This document shows, in pieces, positions 1-11,658 of a DNA stretch of 64,000 nt (position 1 is its first letter; each line of letters opens with the position of its first letter). The notes under the pieces were generated by a model. It was not told the origin of the DNA. It made no database searches and worked only from the letters and a program-made list of their open reading frames with translations. The DNA comes from Calvatia gigantea. Taxonomy: Eukaryota; Basidiomycota; Agaricomycetes; Agaricales; Lycoperdaceae. The DNA lies in NCBI GenBank assembly GCA_025093985.1, contig JACAAK010000009.1, forward strand, positions 186,001 through 250,000, given 5' to 3'. Made by a program: the position numbers and the translations under genes.

Positions 1-2053
1 CGTACGATGAGAGATGGTGCAAAGCTTGACTTTGGCGGGAGTGTTCGCAAGATTGGCTAAAACCGGAGGTGAGCGAAGGGTAATATATCAGAGTAAGATG
101 TTCTGGTACATACGCGGATTAGGGCAAAGCAAAGGGTTGGTGCAGCCACGTTGCTAAGGGTGGAGGTCGTAATAAGAAAGGACGGTACACACGAGGCACG
201 TTGAGGTCCCTCGGTGCTCACCTGATCCACATACTCGCGAAGCATGACACGAACATGAACGCCAGGAGGACAGTCCTGGGCTTCGATCCGGCGAAACTCA
301 GCACACGGGTGATGATGACCTTATCAATGTTCGTCTTGCTTAACGCGGAAGATATCGTGAAGCCTCCGATGAGTAGCATGATTGTTGGGTTGAACATGAT
401 TGAGAAAACATATCTGTGGTATTGCAAAAAGTTTAGTGTGGTGAGGTTGCGGGGATGAGGTCACGAACTTGGTAGCCTCGGGGGTGGGTAGACGTTCCAG
501 ATCACTATCGCGAATGACCCGTAATCCAACTAGAAGCAAGGGTATTAAGAGGGAGGTAACGAAAAGGGGTATCGCCTAATTCACAGGCAAAAAGAAAATG
601 TCATTGATGAACCAAGGAATAGAAAAGCAAGGCGCACCTCTGATGCCCATAGGATCGTACAAAACACCAAAATCGCGAAACAATTATTCGCCGCCGGTGT
701 CTCAACAACCTTGACATTCAACAGAGCAGCAAAGGCGGCAACCGCTATAGAGCCCCATATAAGTTTGCCCGTGATCTTGAAATGACCAACAGGCGTGGGT
801 ATGTCCACCAAAGGCTCCCCAGGCTCTTTGACAAGCGTGGCTCCTGCTAATGCCTCGGAACTTCCTTCACCACGACGTCCGCGGCCAATCATCTGCCTCC
901 AGACGGTGTCTCGTTCCCAAGCAATGCTTTCACGTTGGTGTAACTGCAACTGGCGTTTTGCTGCGACCCTGTCGTCGTGCGTGACACACCTCGCGTATAG
1001 AGCCTCGAGGCGGTGAATGGCGTCATTAAGTTTGTCCTTGGACGCCCGTGTAAATGGGATTGAGACTTCGATGATTTCGTGTAAATACTTGTCCTTAAGT
1101 TCGGAGTATGTGACCTTGTCGTACTTTTTAATTATTTTACGGAAACCAGAGTAGTTGAGGTCGATGTAATTGCGGAGGTTGGTGAAGGAAATATAGAGGT
1201 GGGTGATACGGCGCTTGAAGAGTATCCGTACATCATAGGCGTAGTCGGTCCGGGAATTCCAGATAGTGTCCTCGTTGAAAGCAGTGGAAGTCCAACTATC
1301 CCTGAGTGATTGGAATTTGTTTGCCAAGGCGCCGACTGGTTTTGGCAATGAGAATGTGCTGTTTTCGGGGGTATGTGAGCCGTCAGCTGACGAAAGGCTG
1401 TCACGTCGGTATCCAGAAGGCCCTGGGACTGGAGTGGTCCAGAGTAAATAATATAATCAAGCACACATGGAGGGGGAACACACCTGACAAACGTCTACCT
1501 GCAGAACTGGATTTGCGATGACGACGAGTCCTTTCCGGACTCTGGGAGACAGACATACTCTCATCGTCATCATCACTGTCGTCCATGTAGTGTGCTCCGG
1601 CTTCCAACCCGGCTTCTTCTTGTTTGTCAATATCCTGTTCTAGACCCGCTAGCTCATCCATGAGTTCCTTCTCTTGCCCTCCATAAAACAAAACAATCTT
1701 CTCCAGTTCACGGTCAAGAAGGGGTATAAAGAGAGCGTCGGTATCAGACGCATGGCGTTCTTCAAGGAGGCCAGAGTGTTCGCCAACTTCGGGATCTCGA
1801 CGTGAGGAAAGTGTCAGCGAATCACGGCCGTATTGCTGTTTCTCGAGTTGGTAGATGTATTTCTTGAGGGCATCGTAACTGTTGTGGTTGTGAGCATAAA
1901 GCCCGCACTAACAGCTCCAAGGTAAAGTGACGACGCACGCAATGTACTCGTCCCGCCAATCCGAGACAGCATTGAACTTGATCGCAGAACTGACGTAGAC
2001 AATCAGTCTTGAATAATTTGAAATTAGCGGACACGGTATGACCTAAATTTCAT
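1..2053 (-). CDS. SPX-domain low-affinity phosphate transporter (SLC13/PHO87-90-91 family), 5' part
   Basis: Membrane transporter that takes up inorganic phosphate; in this family the cytosolic SPX domain senses inositol pyrophosphates. The gene starts with the four-residue exon MKFS (2043-2053). Exon 2 (1939-1989) gives SAIKFNAVSDWRDEYIA and exon 3 (1484-1878) starts YDALKKYIYQLEKQQ, the classic SPX N-terminus; KIIKKYDKVT lies near 1,110-1,140. The transporter half follows: NCFAILVFCTILWASE, then AIPLFVTSLLIPLL (about 515-570), then FNPTIMLLIGGFTISSALSK (220-420), then ISNVAAPTLCFAL (about 110-180) and a PILRTLPPKSSF block (1-55). All junctions are GT-AG and keep frame, so this copy looks functional. 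The 3' end lies outside the window. PHO87, PHO90 and PHO91 cannot be told apart from this part. Confidence 0.9.
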
Positions 2054-2618
2054 GTTGTATAAGGGTGGTTGCACCACACGATGTAGCGCCCGAAGAGGGA
2101 TGGGCTCCACTGTTGCGAAATAAAAAAACAAATGGGCCGCGGTGAATGTTGCCAAAAAGTAAAAAAAGTTAACTTACATGGACGCTGGCCAGCCCTAACC
2201 AAATTCGGCGACGACAACGACACAGAGTCCGGGTTACCAAGGCCCTTCCAAGTACCCGTGCTGAATATATAATTGCCAGCGGCGTGATCCCGACAATCCC
2301 TTCCTGGAAAAACTCACATCACGTGACTGTGTCCCCTGTTTTCGGGCTGAGCACGGAAACCGTGATACGCTACCTCATGTGAAGGTCGACTTGAGTTATA
2401 TCAGTCTCACCCGCATCGATATCATATCAGCTCATAAAAATGTAGTCCTAAGGCCCCAGGGCCCCAACTATCCCGTCCCTTGGTGCCATATCCGTCACAT
2501 TAACTTTATCGGTCCGTTGTGACTGATATGACCACTCGAACTTAGGGCACGTTCAAACTACGTACACTCAGCAGTACGTTTTCAGAAGAATACTTCGTCC
2601 TTTGGCCTTGACCACGAC
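2054..2618. other. intergenic region, bidirectional promoter candidate
   Basis: Shared upstream region of the leftward transporter and the rightward metalloprotease relic. The same stretch is repeated in diverged form at about 4,594-5,177, so the promoter was duplicated with its genes. I see no ORF or RNA gene in it. Confidence 0.5.
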
Positions 2619-3535
2619 TTGATGCCCCCTCCTTTTTGGTTGCCCCCCTCTATCTCCGCCCTTTCTTCGGAACTTATCCCAGTTAATGAAGCCCAAATTA
2701 AAACCTGTCCTTCTCGGCCACACGCCAGAAAAAGCCGGTTTAGCTCGTTCGACACAAATGACGCCCTTTGGGGCCCTTGGAATATACACTACGATGATCG
2801 CGAAGATTCATGGATCCCTTGCTGTTCCGACTCGGTATCAGTCAGTGATGGCGTACTAACTTTGGGACATGTTCCAGTCAGCCCGCGTACCGGGTCTTAT
2901 TCTACCAGACGATGAGTCTCGTGCCAATACTCCAACCAATGAGAACCCGGCACTCTCGGCAACTGCATAATAGGAACTTCGGTACACGAGGCAGGAATTG
3001 ATAACATCGTATTCACGACACACGACCACAGAACTGGCTTCCTTGTGACTTTACTTTTCTGGCTACTCATTCTTATGACTCTGCTTCTGGGAACACATTT
3101 TTAACAGTTTAGTAGTGGTTGGATGCTATTACTACTGACTCGCACGCGCCTAAGTCTTATGGATCTACATCTACGGACGCAATCGAGGGTAGGGATTTTG
3201 GAGACTGCTTTCCTTCCTTGGTGGTTTCTCCAAGGATTTCTCACGAATGGATGGTAGTTTTATGACGGTCAAAAAAAAATCCGGAAGGCTGACACTGGGA
3301 GCACCTATTAAAACACTCACTTTTTTCTTGATGGCTTCCTCGGCGCTTACTGGGTTACCCGACCTTCACACCGGCTACGCATCACCATTGCTGATGACTC
3401 TGGTGGTACAATTTTTTACATGTCGTTGGGGTTCACCCACGCGAGTATTGAGAGGGTCATTTACCGAGTACCCACCCTTCGACAAATTCGAAAGCGAACA
3501 ACTGGTCCTCCTCACTCTCCAAGGATAAAGTCTGA
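2619..3535 (+). pseudogene. decayed copy of the secreted HEXXH metalloprotease-like gene
   Basis: This is a degenerate paralogue of the gene at 5,178. Shared segments in the same order are the start (MPPxxW), the SSFDxxxAL block, the YDDxEDxWIxCxCDS block, the VHE half of the zinc motif (near 2,982-2,990) and THSYD just after the intron position (near 3,061-3,080). Indels and stops break the frame repeatedly and the disulphide-rich middle is partly deleted. Its position relative to the transporter start (566 bases) nearly equals that of the intact copy relative to the second transporter relic (585 bases). It is therefore the dead partner of a tandem duplication. It is not expected to make a product. 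Confidence 0.75.
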
Positions 3536-3685
3536 TCTATGGTTCTCCATTCAATTAGTTCCTGGCCTACACAATCGCACTACTATCCTTCACCCTCGGT
3601 TGGCGTTCACCACCTTCCTTTTACTCAATCTGCGTGAAAATTGGTACCATAAATCATTTGAATTTAAAAAACATTCTCCGATTTT

Positions 3686-4321
3686 TTAAATAATTTTCCA
3701 TGGGCTGGAACACGGTCTGGAAGTTGCTGAGTTTGTCACGCTCATTGAGGGAGGTGTGACACTGTTTGCAGAATAGGAACTTTGGTTTGGCTGGTGTGAC
3801 ACTGGTGTGACGCGCCAACTGGGAGGCAGCGCCAACCGAGGGTGAAGGATAGTTACTAGTACGCCAGAAAACTCCCACTCACCACGCCACGTGAACATTC
3901 CCAACGTAAGCCTAAGTCCGACCGACAGACCTACTTCTCGGGGAGCGGGGCACGATAATAAGTCCCCCACCGCCGGCACTCTGGATGTTCCACATCGTAG
4001 GTTCGTTATCTACCTCAATAACCGCCGGTTCCGCCCACGCCGGGGCGAATGCGTTACCTCCTTATGGCTTAGTGCTCGAGGTTGTAGTATCCGATTCCGG
4101 AGCGGGAAAGGCGGAACCGGGTGATTAAACTTTTTAGGTTTAGGCCACAGTTTACTGGAGTGGGTGGTCCTGACGACTGTGTTCTTGATATCATCAATCC
4201 GGTTCGTAGCATTGATGGTGGTATCTGAATTATGTGCGCTAAGATACTCCTTTAAGATTTTGAGTTGGCATAGGCCGGACGCTAAGGAACTAGAGGTGGT
4301 GAAGAATGAAGAACAATGCAT
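3686..4321 (-). pseudogene. decayed copy of the beta-trefoil inhibitor-like gene
   Basis: On the minus strand this matches the intact gene at 6,626-7,157: a YLSA...TINATN stretch near the 5' end, the region corresponding to the WNI core near 3,960-4,010, and the segment before the last intron near 3,880-3,910. Frameshifts separate the blocks and no complete frame can be built. It faces the metalloprotease relic tail to tail, as the intact pair does. Confidence 0.65.
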
Positions 4322-4499
4322 AAGTATCGGGAATGGCGGTCGGGATTGTTGTTCCCAGTTCGAGTTCGAGGAGTAGCTTGCTATGAATCCGCTCCGTGGC
4401 TCGTTACCTTGTCCCAGGGGAAATTTCTGGAGTACGGCAACTCGTTTCGGTAACTAGGAAACTCCCATGTCGCAGTTCCGGGCAAGGGGCTTGAGGGGT

Positions 4500-4612
4500 A
4501 ACCTGTCTGAAACAGCATTGAACTTGGCCGCGGGGGTGGGGACAATATAAATTTTGGAGGTTATACTTGCAGAGCGTGTTACCTGATTTCCATGTTGGGA
4601 ACGGCTGGTCGG
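4500..4612 (-). pseudogene. relic of the phosphate transporter first exons
   Basis: The DNA around 4,500-4,760 resembles 1,970-2,290, the first exons and promoter of the transporter. The start exon remains as ATG GAA ATC AG before a GT donor (ATG at 4,591-4,593), and the FNAV part of exon 2 is recognisable at about 4,510-4,525. Nothing of the rest of the transporter is present. It marks the left end of the second copy of a tandem duplication. Confidence 0.65.
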
Positions 4613-5177
4613 ACTGCATGATGTAACGCCCGAAGGGGGGATGGACCCCGCTATGGCAAATGATGAACGAATGAGCGCCCAATGAATGGTACAAGTGAAA
4701 GAATAACCTACATGAGCATTTATTGATACCAACAGATTCGGCGTCGGCAACCAAGACTCTATTAAGAGTCCAAATTGACCAAGCTTGTGTACCGTATATT
4801 TAACCTGCGGCGTGGCTGTGGTAAATGCGATCTCGACACATCCTTTTGCGGGAAGGCATCAGCACGTTCCGTATACTATGTAGACCACACAGAGCCACGG
4901 GAACGTAGATACCTAGCTAGCTCCCGCCTGCGCCCACCACATCTTAGCAGCAGGTATAAGTACTTGTTGCAACATACAGAGTTCATTCAGAGTTATCATC
5001 ATCAACATCAACTCGTGAAGCCCATTTCTGATACAGCGGACACACACAGGGTGTTATTCCCGGCTTTTGCGCTCTTTTCACAGCAGTGGCCGCGGGAGTC
5101 CTCGAGGCTGACAATCTTAGATAACGCAATATGTTTTCCTAACAATACTTGACCTTTTGGCCTGAGCGTACAAGATA

Positions 5178-6360
5178 ATGCCTCCGCTTTGGCTGCTTTT
5201 CTCTATCCTCGCACTCGTTTCAAATCTCATCCTCATTAATGCCACACTCACCCCCTCACCAGAACCAGCTTCTGTCCTCCTCAGTCTCACACCACAGGAA
5301 ACCGATTTCAGCTCATTCGACTTAACTAACGCCCTTTATACCCCCTCGAATCAATTTACGTCGATCACCGGCTTGACTACTGGCTTGCCGCTGTCATGCG
5401 CACCACCATACGTCAAATCAGATACCGAGTGCCCAACTACATTCACACTTGTGCAAGTGCGTTACGACGACTGTGAAGATCCATGGATCATGTGCTACTG
5501 CGACTCAGCATCCATCTCGATGAGCAGTGCCATAGTGAATCTAGGACGCATTCCGGTTGGTCTGCGTCGGTATGTGTCGACCGTCCTTATCCTGCCGGGC
5601 GATGAGCCTCGTGCCTATACCTTGACCAACGGGGACCTCCACATGTTCGGTGACTGCTCGATGCTAACTTGGATACACGAGGTAGGCGTCAATGCTCCTG
5701 AGTTCTTGGCACATGACGACAGACTCACTCGTTTATAACTCGACTTTTCAGGCAACTCATTCTTATGACTATGCTTCCGAGGAACCTATTTCCGGCAGCC
5801 AGCAGTGGTTAGATGCAATTTCTGCTGACTCGTGCGCACCTGATATTTATGGATCTATGAATCAAGTCGAGGTGAGGATTTCTGAAGAGCATCGTAACGC
5901 ACTTTTTCCATCTTGGCCGTTTTTCCCCTCCAGGATTTTGTGCAAATGAGTGTTCTGAAAATATTCTCGTTGATCTACAATGGCCAACTCCCGGAAGGCT
6001 GGACATCGGAATGCATGTCACACCAACTTGCTGTTTTCGAGGGCCTACCTTTGTATAACCGATCTACGCTCTTTGGAAATACATGTGCTATATACAGTGA
6101 CATGCTCGCGGGTGCACGAAAGGTGAATGGCCCTCAGGTTCAGTCCCGTATCCCTTCCGCGGATATTCCCGGATCCAAATGCGAATACGACTGTTACCAC
6201 CTCCGGACAGGTTCCTCTGCCGACGCTCGCTGATCCTATCCCGTCACCTTTACCACCAACTTCAGGCGAAAGAGTGAATCGAGTCCCATTGTTAGTTGAA
6301 ACTTGGTTCTATGCCCTGTTACTCAGTGCCGCGACCAGATTTTTGTTGCCCTCATACTAG
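5178..6360 (+). CDS. secreted zinc-metalloprotease-like protein (HEXXH), possibly related to conidiation protein CON-13
   Basis: Exon 1 (5,178-5,681, 168 aa) starts with a hydrophobic signal peptide (about residues 1-22) and has a cysteine-rich middle with YDDCEDPWIMCYCDS and LGRIPVGLRRYV. It ends in WIHE. A 70-nt intron (5,682-5,751) splits the zinc motif: exon 2 opens with ATHSYDYA, so the spliced protein reads HEATH, a HEXXH site. Exon 2 ends at VE before GTGAGG, and exon 3 begins DFVQMSVLKIF near 5,936. The end is uncertain: one frame stops at 6,233, while another reaches 6,360 with a Pro/Thr-rich linker and a hydrophobic tail like a GPI signal. The convergent neighbour is a trefoil inhibitor-like gene. 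The zincin class is inferred from the motif; the CON-13 link is from memory and tentative. Confidence 0.75.
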
Positions 6361-6625
6361 ATTATGCCCCACAACAACACGGAGACATGCACTTGCACCA
6401 GTGAAGATGAACTATCGGAGTGCGTGAAATACGTTAGCCGCCAGCCGATCTCCACATCACAATCGAACAGATTGTCGCGAAATGTGCAGTGTTGTCCCCT
6501 CCTTACCACAAAGTACTTTAGGACGTCACCAACTGCTCAGCCTTACAAATCCCTACATCTCATTCAAGTTCATTTACGCTGTTACAGACACACAAGATTA
6601 GCACAGAAATTTGATTTTCGGCAAA

Positions 6626-7157
6626 CTAGTTCCCGACGAAGCGCTTGAACCTGAACACCTGGTCGCTCTCGCCGCTTGCGGGGTAAAGCCTGATCTGCAG
6701 TTTTCCATCCAAATCAGTTATTACTCCATCCAACCTCGCCATTGGAAATCGGTCTCACAATATGAATGTTCCAAACGTCAACCCAAGTCCAAAGAAAGTC
6801 CTTCTCAGGAGCAACAACGTGGAAGGTGCCTTCCCCGGCACCTTGAATGTTCCACATCATGGGGTTGGCACCGACCTCGATAACCGCTGTTTCTACCAGC
6901 GCCGGGGCGTAGGCATACCTACTCGTAGCAAAGTGCTCAATCTTGTAACCTGTTCCCCAGAGGGAAAGACGAAACTGTGTGAAACTCCGTTAGATTTGGG
7001 TCGCAATCACCGACGTAAATGGTCGTACGATCTTGTTCAGGACATCACCACTCTGATTCGTGGCGTTGATAACGGTGCCCGAGGCATCGGCGGAGAGGTG
7101 CTCGCCCTCGACCTCGATTTGATAGAAACCAGGCGCCAAGGGCTTTAGGTGATTCAT
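6626..7157 (-). CDS. small beta-trefoil protein, fungal protease-inhibitor (I66/cospin)-like
   Basis: Four-part reading with three exons. ATG at 7,155-7,157. Exon 1 ends NKI before a GTACGA donor; a 54-nt intron with a CTAAC branch site ends at 6,975. Exon 2 (from 6,974) reads FRLSLWGTGYKIEHF...MMWNIQGAGEG and ends before a GTGAGA donor. The last exon reads IRLYPASGESDQVFRFKRF and stops at 6,626. The product is about 140 aa, with the repeated G-Y-x-I, W-N-I and D-x-x-W-T pattern of beta-trefoil inhibitors. No signal peptide is seen, as is usual for mushroom trefoil inhibitors. It lies tail to tail with the metalloprotease gene. The family call rests on pattern similarity among the copies in this window. 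Confidence 0.7.
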
Positions 7158-7290
7158 GTCAGTAACTGGGGTTGATGGAGAGGAGAGAACAATACATGAG
7201 TATCAGGAATGGCAGTTGACATTGTTGTGATTAGTCTGAATTGGAGGAGTAGCTGCTGAGTGCTATAGTGCTAGCTTGCAGGTGAGTGGG

Positions 7291-7298
7291 TTTTATAT
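7291..7298 (-). promoter_or_regulatory. TATA box of the trefoil gene at 7,157
   Basis: The minus strand reads AGATATAAAA about 135 bases upstream of the ATG. No other core element is evident. Confidence 0.45.
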
Positions 7299-8370
7299 CT
7301 CGTTCATGGTTCGCAGTAATGGCCAAATTATCCATGAAAAGGCGCTTCGCGTACATTGTACGGCAACCTTTCTGTTACTTGGTGGCTCTCCCATTGGAAC
7401 TTCAGGCAGGGGATTCCATATGGACTGTCTCGACGAACAATGGAAGAGTGGCCATTACTCGGAGGTTTTCCATGCGATCATTTCAGCTTTCAAACCTTGT
7501 GTACTATCCTTGTATGGGGTGGCGAGTCAAGTCACCAGTAGGTATGAAGGCATTTTTCTTTTTCGGATCATCTCCATATCGTTCGCAGGGGCTACCTCGG
7601 GAGCTCCAAAATTTACTAAACTTATTGCCATCCTGCATCCTGTCGAGGATATGCATGCCGCTATAGGTTACAAGATGATATAGCCCACGGTCAGGTCAGC
7701 TGGTAAATCGTGTTCACTGTCTGTAACACACCATTTCGAGTATTCGGCTCCGTCTTACTTAGTACGGCATTCTACCATCTGGACCCTCCAGCATCCTACT
7801 GCGCCGTAAAGACGAAAGGTCGGCGTTCAAGTGAAGATCCCGTTCAAGTCATCCATCTAAGCAATTGGTCTCTGCCATGATTTAGCCTGTAAAATTGCGT
7901 ACACCAGAGTGACTTATGGTCATGATAATAAGTATTTCTCATATTTTCTGTGTCTTTCCAGCTTACCCCTGTTCCGAGCTTTTCTTTGCCAATGGTAAGC
8001 TTCCCCCATGTACAGCAACCCCCCTCCCCCAGGAATATACAGCTCCTACGCCGTAACCTACGTAAACCTCAACAGGTGGCGTTAAGCAGAATTCCCCCTA
8101 TCCATTTCTCTAGTGCGTTGGTGGCGATATGAATTGTGACTCCCAAACGGCTGCAGTATAGCTTGAACATCAATGGAAAGATCCAGTGTGCCGTCCCACA
8201 TAGAATCCCCCAAATTCCATTCCTTCTGCCTCAAATTACAATTGAGGGCCGTAACCTTAATGGAAAGGAAGGGAAGCATTTACTGAACAGTTTGTTCTGG
8301 CCTTCAAGCTTTTATGTACATGAAGTAACCCTTTGGGTGGCCTACTTCGGGCAAGAAGTCATGGGGGAGG
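7299..8370. other. intergenic, no gene recognised
   Basis: The longest plus ORF (7,276-7,683) has no recognisable domain, overlaps a second open frame of similar length and has no splice-consistent extension. The rest is AT-rich spacer. Confidence 0.5.
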
Positions 8371-8377
8371 TATAAAG
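8371..8377 (+). promoter_or_regulatory. TATA box of the trefoil gene at 8,444
   Basis: TATAAAG, 73 bases upstream of the ATG, within a GC-poor leader. Confidence 0.6.
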
Positions 8378-8443
8378 CCCATCCATTTTCAGGCCAACTC
8401 CACAATACTCAGCAGCTTCTCTTCGAACAGACTGATAACAACA

Positions 8444-9035
8444 ATGTCGACTGCTATTCCTGATACCCATGTACTGTCCATCCCCTCCAATGATTACCTG
8501 CAGTTGCTGACTCAGAATAGCCCATTAGGCCTGGTTTCTACTTCATTGACATTCAGCAGGCCCACGTCATCGCCTCTCCTGTTGCTGACATCGTCAGTGT
8601 CACCAATGACAGCGGTGAAGCTCTTGAAAAAATTGTAAGACACACTCACACCACCAGCAAGGAGCTGGTTCTGAAGATCTTTGACAGTTTATTCTTTCCT
8701 TTTCCGGAGCCGGGTACACTATCCAGCATTTTACCAGCAAGAAGTATGCCTCTGTCCCACACGTGGTGAAGGGATCCATTGTCCACCTTTCCGATAAACC
8801 GGCTGTGTGGAACATTCAGAAGGACGGGAAAGGTATCCTCCGTGTTGTCATTCCTGAACAAGACCTTTACTGGACTGAGACTGTTGTTTGGGGTGTCCGC
8901 GTGGTGAGTAAAACCTCTCGTGCCAAAATTAATTGTGCTGGTAGCTAATATTGTGGGAAATAGTTTAAGCTCTGGGGCTCAGATGGCAAGGAGGACCAGA
9001 TGCTCACTTTCAAGCCCTTTGTCGAGAATCAGTAA
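8444..9035 (+). CDS. small beta-trefoil protein, fungal protease-inhibitor-like
   Basis: Exons 8,444-8,470, 8,521-8,634, 8,688-8,903 and 8,964-9,035, all GT-AG, encode about 142 aa. Exon 1 is MSTAIPDTH. Exon 2 opens PIRPGFYFIDIQ, matching LAPGFYQIEV of the 6,626 gene and LKEGVYWISL of the 54,204 gene. Exon 3 carries FSGAGYTIQHF, AVWNIQKDG and PEQDLYWTE. Exon 4 ends DQMLTFKPFVENQ. Intron positions agree with the paralogues, which supports the model. The start was chosen because a 50-nt intron ending AATAG joins it in frame and a TATA box lies at the right distance. It is divergent from the 6,626 gene. The target protease, if any, is unknown. Confidence 0.8.
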
Positions 9036-10440
9036 CCAGTTATACCTGTGATTGGGCCAAATACGTGTACGTAGTCGTGTGAATGTATGAACGGGTAGGA
9101 CCGCATGAGATTGGGGTGTTGGAGGCAGTGTGGTAGCAGGGATTACACCAACCCAGAGAGGTCCAGGAAATTGTGTCAGAAAGCATACTCATTACATTTA
9201 AGGGGACTGTGGGCGCGGCGACGCCATCCTTGTCCGCCGCTTTGATAACTGGAATGAGAGCGTTTGCTGAGTGTCGAATGGGTGAGGGCGATATCGGGTA
9301 AAATAGATGAAGAACACTGAATCTCGTCCCCCTTGGGCACTGTCCTAGCGAGCTCATTAAGCTGGGGACAATTACAAAACTGTTCCTTTTCTCGTGCCAA
9401 CCATATGGAGCTTAACAACCGCTATCAACGTTGCGGTTAACTGGGGCCTACGAAGCTCTCCGAGGGCGGTATATATGCTTTGCAGGGTGATCCGCTTTCG
9501 GAAGCGAGCTTGAAGACATGGACGCGACAAGACACAAAGGAAAAAGCATTTCACCTTGTTGCGGAGTGCTGATGTGCGCGCTGGGGATGATTCTAGTATT
9601 CTTGCGACAGAGCTCACAGCCAGCTCAACTTGCGAAGCACATTCACTACCAGCGACGCGCAATATGGGGGCGTTCAGCTCTGTCACCACCACGACACTTC
9701 ACCGGCCCGGACCTCTCAGGAATCTGCTCAGCAATGGGACCCAAAAATAACGACATTCAGGCATGTCTTGCATGTCTAGCAACAGCCACGGTTGAGCCTG
9801 TAAAGTGGCAACATGTTTAGGTCACCGTAACTTGAACAGGTATTCCTTATACCTGCCTTGTTTCGCCAAAGGGTTTATGTCTGTTCCGAACTTTTGTCTT
9901 CCATAGTCAGGTGGTACGTCCTTTACTCGCAGCATCTTCCCAGGAGCGTACTGAGGCAACCCTATGCGAGTTCACCCTAGGGTTGCTGGTGTGAGCATAG
10001 TGTTTTATCTCAAAGCAACGCTCCAGCTCAGAGTCAGGCTGACTGGACAAAACGCATTCGTCGAACAGCTGCGCCTTCCTCACGACGTTCTACCAACCCG
10101 GCCCCTGAACAATACGCCACCACAACTCCGGCATCAAGACGCAACAATGGTGGTACTCGTGCGTTCGTACCAGGATTCAAGACTTTCATGTTTGCAAGAT
10201 GACTCCACTTGGATGGCGGAGCCTACTACTGACGACGTGTATGAAATACGACTGCCGATGCCTTAGGCGGTGTTATAACATTCTCCGAGCCTCTGATGGA
10301 TGAACAAACGGGTGTACTGTTAAAAACAAAACAAGGCAAAACCGACAGTTAGCACTCGCGTAGGGAATAAAATAAAATAAAAGGACAAAACGTACTACCT
10401 GTTTACACGTTCCTCTCCCGTCCCTTAATCGCACCAACCT
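9036..10440. other. intergenic, no gene recognised
   Basis: Short overlapping ORFs on both strands at 9,372-9,820 and 9,964-10,266 show no domain. One plus frame near 10,070-10,195 reads a Ser/Pro/Asn-rich stretch ending VPGFKTFMFAR that could be a gene remnant, but no start or splice structure could be fixed. A-rich spacer lies at 10,320-10,385. Confidence 0.4.
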
Positions 10441-11658
10441 TTACAAACTAATAACCTGCCGCACTTTTATCCCAATCACGCCTCCACCCTTCCCATCCCA
10501 ACCCGGTATAACCGCCCTACACACCGGACACCGGGCAACGTTCTCCCCAACACCAACCGTCATACCCATATTCGCACCCCTTTGCAACGTTGTCTTGACT
10601 GCCGTGAACAAACACGCTCCACAACATACATGACCACAGGGAGTAAGCGTCGCGTTGCTCGGCGGGAAGAAACATATAGGGACAGGTATATTCGGACAGA
10701 GGCTCCGCCTCTAGGCCCTTGGACTCCGCCGGAATGACAGGCGTAGGAGAAGGTGGAGCTTTTGCTTTACCTTTTCCTTTGTTCTTGCTGGGTATGGGAG
10801 AGACCTCGACGATTTCGGAATCGGGTGACGGCGATGCTCGTTTGCGCTTCGACGGGACCGTTCCTGGCTCGATGTTTGTTTCATTTATAATTTTCATAAG
10901 ACTTGGACTGCTAACGGGACTCGCTGGAGTTTCACGAAGCCCCTGGGTTATTTTTAATTTGGCGGTGGATCCACCACTGGTTACATTGCTCGGGGTGGAC
11001 CCCGAAGCAGACGACGACGAAGGTTTGGTAAAAGGGTCAATCTCAATTGCTTCACGGACAGGTGAGATTGCAGTCGGTGGAGGAGGAGTAGCAGATTGCC
11101 GCTGTGTAGAGGCAGCGGAGTCGAGTTGCGTAACAGAATTTGTAGAGAGCGCTGGAGCACGGGTTTCTTCGCTGTCAGAGTTATCCAACTGATCCACGTC
11201 TTCGTCCTCATATTCGCCCGAATTTCGCCAGTCCGGTCTCGGTGCAGCATCCAGATATGAACTACTTGAGGCAGTGCTAAAACCTTCCGTGCCACCCGTC
11301 TCTATCCTCTGCCGCTTTCGCTCCCTTGCCCCAACTCCATCTGAATCTCCTACAGAGAGTAATGAGTTAGGTGTGGATAACTGCAGTGAATGGGGTATAT
11401 TTACCGGCATTTGAGAATTCTGAGCTACTCCTAGAGTCCGTAGTCGACCCAACGCGGGAGTTTCCAACAGACAGAGAATCACGTCTCGAAGACGTTCGAG
11501 AGCGGGTTAGGTGCACCCGGGGGCGCAAGTTCCTCGATGACGAGGGTACCGGTAACGCCAAAGAGCCTGTATCTGAAGATGACGCCTGGTGAATGACGAG
11601 AGGTAGAGGCTGCGGCCCCCTTGTCCCTGTTCGTCCGGGAGCGAGTGGCTCTCGGCAT
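10441..11658 (-). CDS. C-terminal RING-finger protein (RNF4/SLX8-like E3 ligase candidate), frameshifted
   Basis: A long low-complexity Ser/Pro/acidic region with basic patches (KRKRASPS, KNKGKGKAK) precedes a C-terminal RING. An intron joins ...SNAG to DSDGVG near 11,345-11,400. The RING reads ICFFPPSNATLTPCGHVC, CGACL, then RCPVC and ends at TAA 10,441. The first cysteine pair (CPIC) is broken by one extra C in a CCC run (10,679-10,681): with two C's the frame runs from the acidic region straight into a perfect C3HC4 RING. This is either a real null mutation or a homopolymer error. The 5' end is uncertain; an ATG at 11,656-11,658 begins MPRATRSRTNRDKG but needs a one-base step or an unseen intron near 11,605. 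The product is likely nuclear and could be a ubiquitin ligase. Confidence 0.65.

Noticed and set aside
7276..7683. 135-aa ORF as a gene
   Set aside because: An overlapping second frame is equally open, there are no motifs, and the segment lies upstream of a promoter.
10719..11192. 157-aa plus ORF
   Set aside because: Shadow of the low-complexity Ser/Pro region of the RING gene.
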